From contig JAEXXR010000256.1 of NCBI GenBank assembly GCA_023405705.1, forward strand, positions 1 through 7,075: a stretch of DNA of 7,075 nucleotides, written 5' to 3'. The notes under the pieces were generated by a model. It ran no database searches. It saw only the letters and a list, made by a program, of their open reading frames with translations, and had not been told where the DNA came from. The stretch comes from Actinomycetes bacterium. GTDB taxonomy: Bacteria; Actinomycetota; Thermoleophilia; Solirubrobacterales; Solirubrobacteraceae. Below, piece by piece: positions 5,426 through 7,075 of this stretch (positions are counted from its first letter, which is position 1; each line of letters begins with the position of its first letter). Position numbers and translations under genes: made by a program.

Positions 5426-6279
5426 GGTCCCGCCGCGATCCGCTCGCGCATCTCGGCGAGCGGGCCGCGGAACCAGCCGAGCTTCTCGATCCACCACGTC
5501 AGTCCGGCGTCGGCATAGGCCGCCAGGCGCGCGGCGTCGGGGCCGTCGGAGAGGCCCTCGACGACGAGGTCGTACGGCGCGGCGGCGTCGATCCCTGCGG
5601 CGGCCCGCTGCTCGTGCACGAAGGCGAGCACCTCGGCGAGCTGCTCCGGCGCCGGGGTCGCGTCGCGCGGCAGGTCGGCGAAGGTCGGGAAGGCGCCGTC
5701 CCAGCGGGCGGCGCGGCGGAAGCCCGGCTTCGCCGGCCAGCGCCCGGAGATCCAGACCGGCGGCCGCGGCCGCTGCACGGGGCGGGGGAGGAACGGCTCG
5801 CGCACGTCGACCCGCAGGTGCTCGCCGTCGAAGGCGAACGGCTCGCCGCGCCAGAGGCCGTCGACGATCGCGAGGCCCTCGTCGAGCTTGCGCGCCCGCA
5901 CCTTCGGGTCGGGGTCCTCGCCGAGCGCGGCGAACTCCTGCTCGCCCTGCGAGCCGAGACCGGCGCCGACGACCAGCCGGCCCTCCGACAGCACGTCGAG
6001 CGAGGCGAGCTCGCGCGCCAGCTTCGCCGGCCGCCGCCGCGCGACCGCGGAGACGAGCACGCCGAGCCGGATCCGCTCCGTGCGCGCCGCGATCGCCGCG
6101 ACAGTCACGTACGGGTCGGCGACCGGCCAGCCCGGCTCGCGGTAGGCGACGTGGTCCCAGACGAAGGCGCCGTCCCAGCCGGCCGCCTCGGCCGCCTGCG
6201 CCAGCTCGACCAGCAGCCGCGGGTCGCCGTACTCGCCGACGTTCGGCAGCCCGACGGCGCAGCGGACGGCGGCGGCCAT
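5416..6279 (-). CDS. LLM-class (luciferase-like) oxidoreductase, probably F420- or FMN-dependent
   Basis: The 287-residue protein has the luciferase-like monooxygenase barrel. Features in order are VGLPNVGEYGDP (9-20), AEAAGWDGAFVWDHV (30-44), and DPYVTVAAIAARTERIRLGVLVS (55-77). Then come RRRPAKLARELASLDVLSEGRLVVGAGLGS (81-110), PPVWISGRWPAKPGFRRAARWDGAF (173-197) and a C-terminal helix (about 250-285). These match actinobacterial LLM-class F420-dependent enzymes. The cofactor cannot be decided from sequence; F420 is likelier if the host is an actinobacterium. It is slightly shorter than the usual 300-350 residues. The substrate is unknown. The ATG at 6279 lies 12 nt after the stop of the Bax-inhibitor-like gene, with no clear Shine-Dalgarno site, so it is probably co-transcribed and coupled. 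Its TAG (5418-5416) overlaps the Hpt TAG on the other strand. Confidence 0.87.
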   Translation of the reverse strand: MAAAVRCAVGLPNVGEYGDPRLLVELAQAAEAAGWDGAFVWDHVAYREPGWPVADPYVTVAAIAARTERIRLGVLVSAVARRRPAKLARELASLDVLSEGRLVVGAGLGSQGEQEFAALGEDPDPKVRARKLDEGLAIVDGLWRGEPFAFDGEHLRVDVREPFLPRPVQRPRPPVWISGRWPAKPGFRRAARWDGAFPTFADLPRDATPAPEQLAEVLAFVHEQRAAAGIDAAAPYDLVVEGLSDGPDAARLAAYADAGLTWWIEKLGWFRGPLAEMRERIAAGPPS

Positions 6280-6291
6280 GCGCGCAGGCGC

Positions 6292-6951
6292 CTAGCGGTT
6301 GGAGCCGAACAGCTGCAGGAAGAAGAGGAAGAGGTTGAAGACGTCGAGGAAGATCGACGCCGCCAGCGGCACCGTCTCGCTTCTGCCGGCGCGGCGCAGC
6401 CGGTTGAAGTCGACGAGCGTGTAGCCGGCGAAGACGGCGATGCCGCCGAGCGCGTATATCGTCGTCGCACCCTCGATCCCGAACAGCACTATCACCAGGC
6501 CGAAGGCGAGCAGCGCGAGCAGGCACCAGAACAGGGTCCGGTAGAGGTAGGAGAGGTCGCGGCGGGTCGCGTAGCCCCAGGCGCCCATGCCGGCGACCGT
6601 CAGCCCGGTCGCGCCGGCCGCCTGCCAGACGACGGTCGGCTCGTTCTCGACGTAGTAGAGGACGGTCACGCCGGTCGCGAGGCCGAGCAGGAAGCCGAGC
6701 CCGAACAGCAGCACGACGGCGAGCGCGGGCGCGCGCTGCGCGGCGACGTTCAGCCCGACGACGCAGGCGAGCGCGCCGAGCCACGGGATCAGCCACATCA
6801 GCCCGTCGAGGTCGCGGCCCATGTAGGCCCCGAGCGCGGCGAAGCCGCAGGTGACCGCGACGAGGCCCATCACGCGCCCGAACAGCGCGCGCGCCTCCGC
6901 TCCTTCGACGACCGGCCGTGCGCCGGTGACCCCGCTGACGTCGTAGCTCAT
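6292..6951 (-). CDS. Bax inhibitor-1 / TMBIM family (YccA/YetJ-like) membrane protein
   Basis: This 219-residue integral membrane protein has about seven hydrophobic segments (roughly 26-44, 50-69, 76-100, 108-128, 138-157, 161-180, 196-216). The length, topology and C-terminal pattern fit the Bax inhibitor-1 family. GYTLVDFNRLRR (176-187) and AASIFLDVFNLFLFFLQLFG (197-216) match the two family segments that each carry a conserved aspartate. Here these are D181 and D203, corresponding to the pair that forms the pH-sensitive calcium-leak site in Bacillus YetJ. In bacteria the family is linked to calcium flux or to membrane protease (FtsH) modulation; the role here is unknown. The ATG at 6951 is preceded by GGGGAG (6966-6961) at 9 nt. 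It is probably the first gene of a two-gene operon with the downstream oxidoreductase. Confidence 0.88.
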   Translation of the reverse strand: MSYDVSGVTGARPVVEGAEARALFGRVMGLVAVTCGFAALGAYMGRDLDGLMWLIPWLGALACVVGLNVAAQRAPALAVVLLFGLGFLLGLATGVTVLYYVENEPTVVWQAAGATGLTVAGMGAWGYATRRDLSYLYRTLFWCLLALLAFGLVIVLFGIEGATTIYALGGIAVFAGYTLVDFNRLRRAGRSETVPLAASIFLDVFNLFLFFLQLFGSNR

Positions 6952-6960
6952 GAGGCCAGT

Positions 6961-6966
6961 CTCCCC
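6961..6966 (-). promoter_or_regulatory. Ribosome binding site of the Bax-inhibitor-like gene
   Basis: GGGGAG on the minus strand lies 9 nt before the ATG at 6951 and fixes this start. It is a near-ideal complement of the 16S rRNA 3' end. Confidence 0.7.
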
Positions 6967-7075
6967 GATCGGCCGGTTCCCGGCAACGTGTCGCGGACGG
7001 CTGTCGCGCGGGCGCGATGCGGGCGCGGCGCGGGGCGGCGGGTGCGGCGGGCGGCGCGGGCGCGCTCGCTCAGGC
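6967..7075. other. GC-rich non-coding leader at the window edge
   Basis: Nothing protein-like is recognised here. The stretch presumably holds the promoter of the Bax-inhibitor-like gene, but no consensus hexamers are visible. A small inverted repeat GCCGG/CCGGC (6972-6976/6980-6984) sits just upstream of the ribosome binding site. From about 7010 to 7060 the sequence is almost entirely G and C with short GCG/GGC repetition. Confidence 0.4.

Noticed and set aside
6286..6293. AGGCGCCT palindrome between the Bax-inhibitor-like and oxidoreductase genes
   Set aside because: Eight bases within a 12-nt junction overlapping a stop codon; too short to call a regulatory site or terminator.
4928..6796. 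Long minus-strand open frame spanning the Hpt, oxidoreductase and Bax-inhibitor-like regions
   Set aside because: It overlaps three well-supported genes in another frame and shows only Arg-rich sequence without motifs.
6988..7075. Possible plus-strand partial frame starting at a GTG near the right edge
   Set aside because: The translation is almost only Arg, Ala and Gly, has no ribosome binding site and is cut by the window.
1..7075. tRNA or rRNA genes, CRISPR arrays, insertion sequences, attachment sites
   Set aside because: No cloverleaf, regular direct repeats, transposase motifs or terminal inverted repeats were seen, and base composition is even across the window.

Overview
The window is very GC-rich, compact bacterial chromosome. 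Intergenic gaps are short, GTG starts are frequent and G/C is strongly preferred at third codon positions. It contains an F420-type luciferase-like oxidoreductase gene. Together these suggest a high-GC actinobacterium; the general look recalls Thermoleophilia/Solirubrobacterales such as Conexibacter, but that placement is inference and not demonstrated.

Layout, left to right. (1) Bases 2-313 (+) are the 3' end of an aldehyde dehydrogenase gene of the alpha-ketoglutarate semialdehyde dehydrogenase type. (2) A 17-bp perfect hairpin at 324-362 lies between two convergent genes and probably terminates both. (3) From 4873 down to 371 on the minus strand runs a tight five-gene operon: a response-regulator receiver domain fused to a PIG-L/LmbE-type deacetylase; a CarB-like ATP-grasp ligase; a PHP-domain phosphoesterase; a membrane-embedded processive family 2 glycosyltransferase with all catalytic motifs; and a 59-residue proline-rich, tail-anchored membrane peptide. 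The junctions are an 11-nt overlap, a GTGA overlap, a 7-nt gap and a second GTGA overlap. (4) A 189-bp divergent intergenic region carries an 11-bp perfect inverted repeat. (5) Bases 5063-5419 (+) encode a stand-alone Hpt phosphotransfer protein. (6) A second minus-strand pair reads toward it: a Bax-inhibitor-1-type membrane protein (6951-6292) followed 12 nt later by an LLM-class oxidoreductase (6279-5416). The oxidoreductase stop codon overlaps the Hpt stop codon on the opposite strand in one CTAG. (7) Bases 6952-7075 are GC-rich non-coding sequence with only a ribosome binding site recognised.

The most interesting unit is 371-5419. A receiver domain with a complete phosphorylation site sits on a metal-dependent deacetylase, and a free Hpt protein, its natural phosphodonor, is transcribed divergently. 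The same operon encodes a ligase, a phosphoesterase, a polysaccharide-synthase-like glycosyltransferase and a small membrane peptide. I read this as a candidate phosphorelay-controlled pathway that makes or modifies an amino-sugar glycan or glycoconjugate. Chemically it parallels mycothiol synthesis (glycosyl transfer, dephosphorylation, N-deacetylation, ATP-dependent ligation), but it uses unrelated enzyme families for some steps and a membrane glycosyltransferase. The individual domain assignments rest on visible motifs; the pathway is inference. No histidine kinase, exporter or transcription factor for it is visible here.
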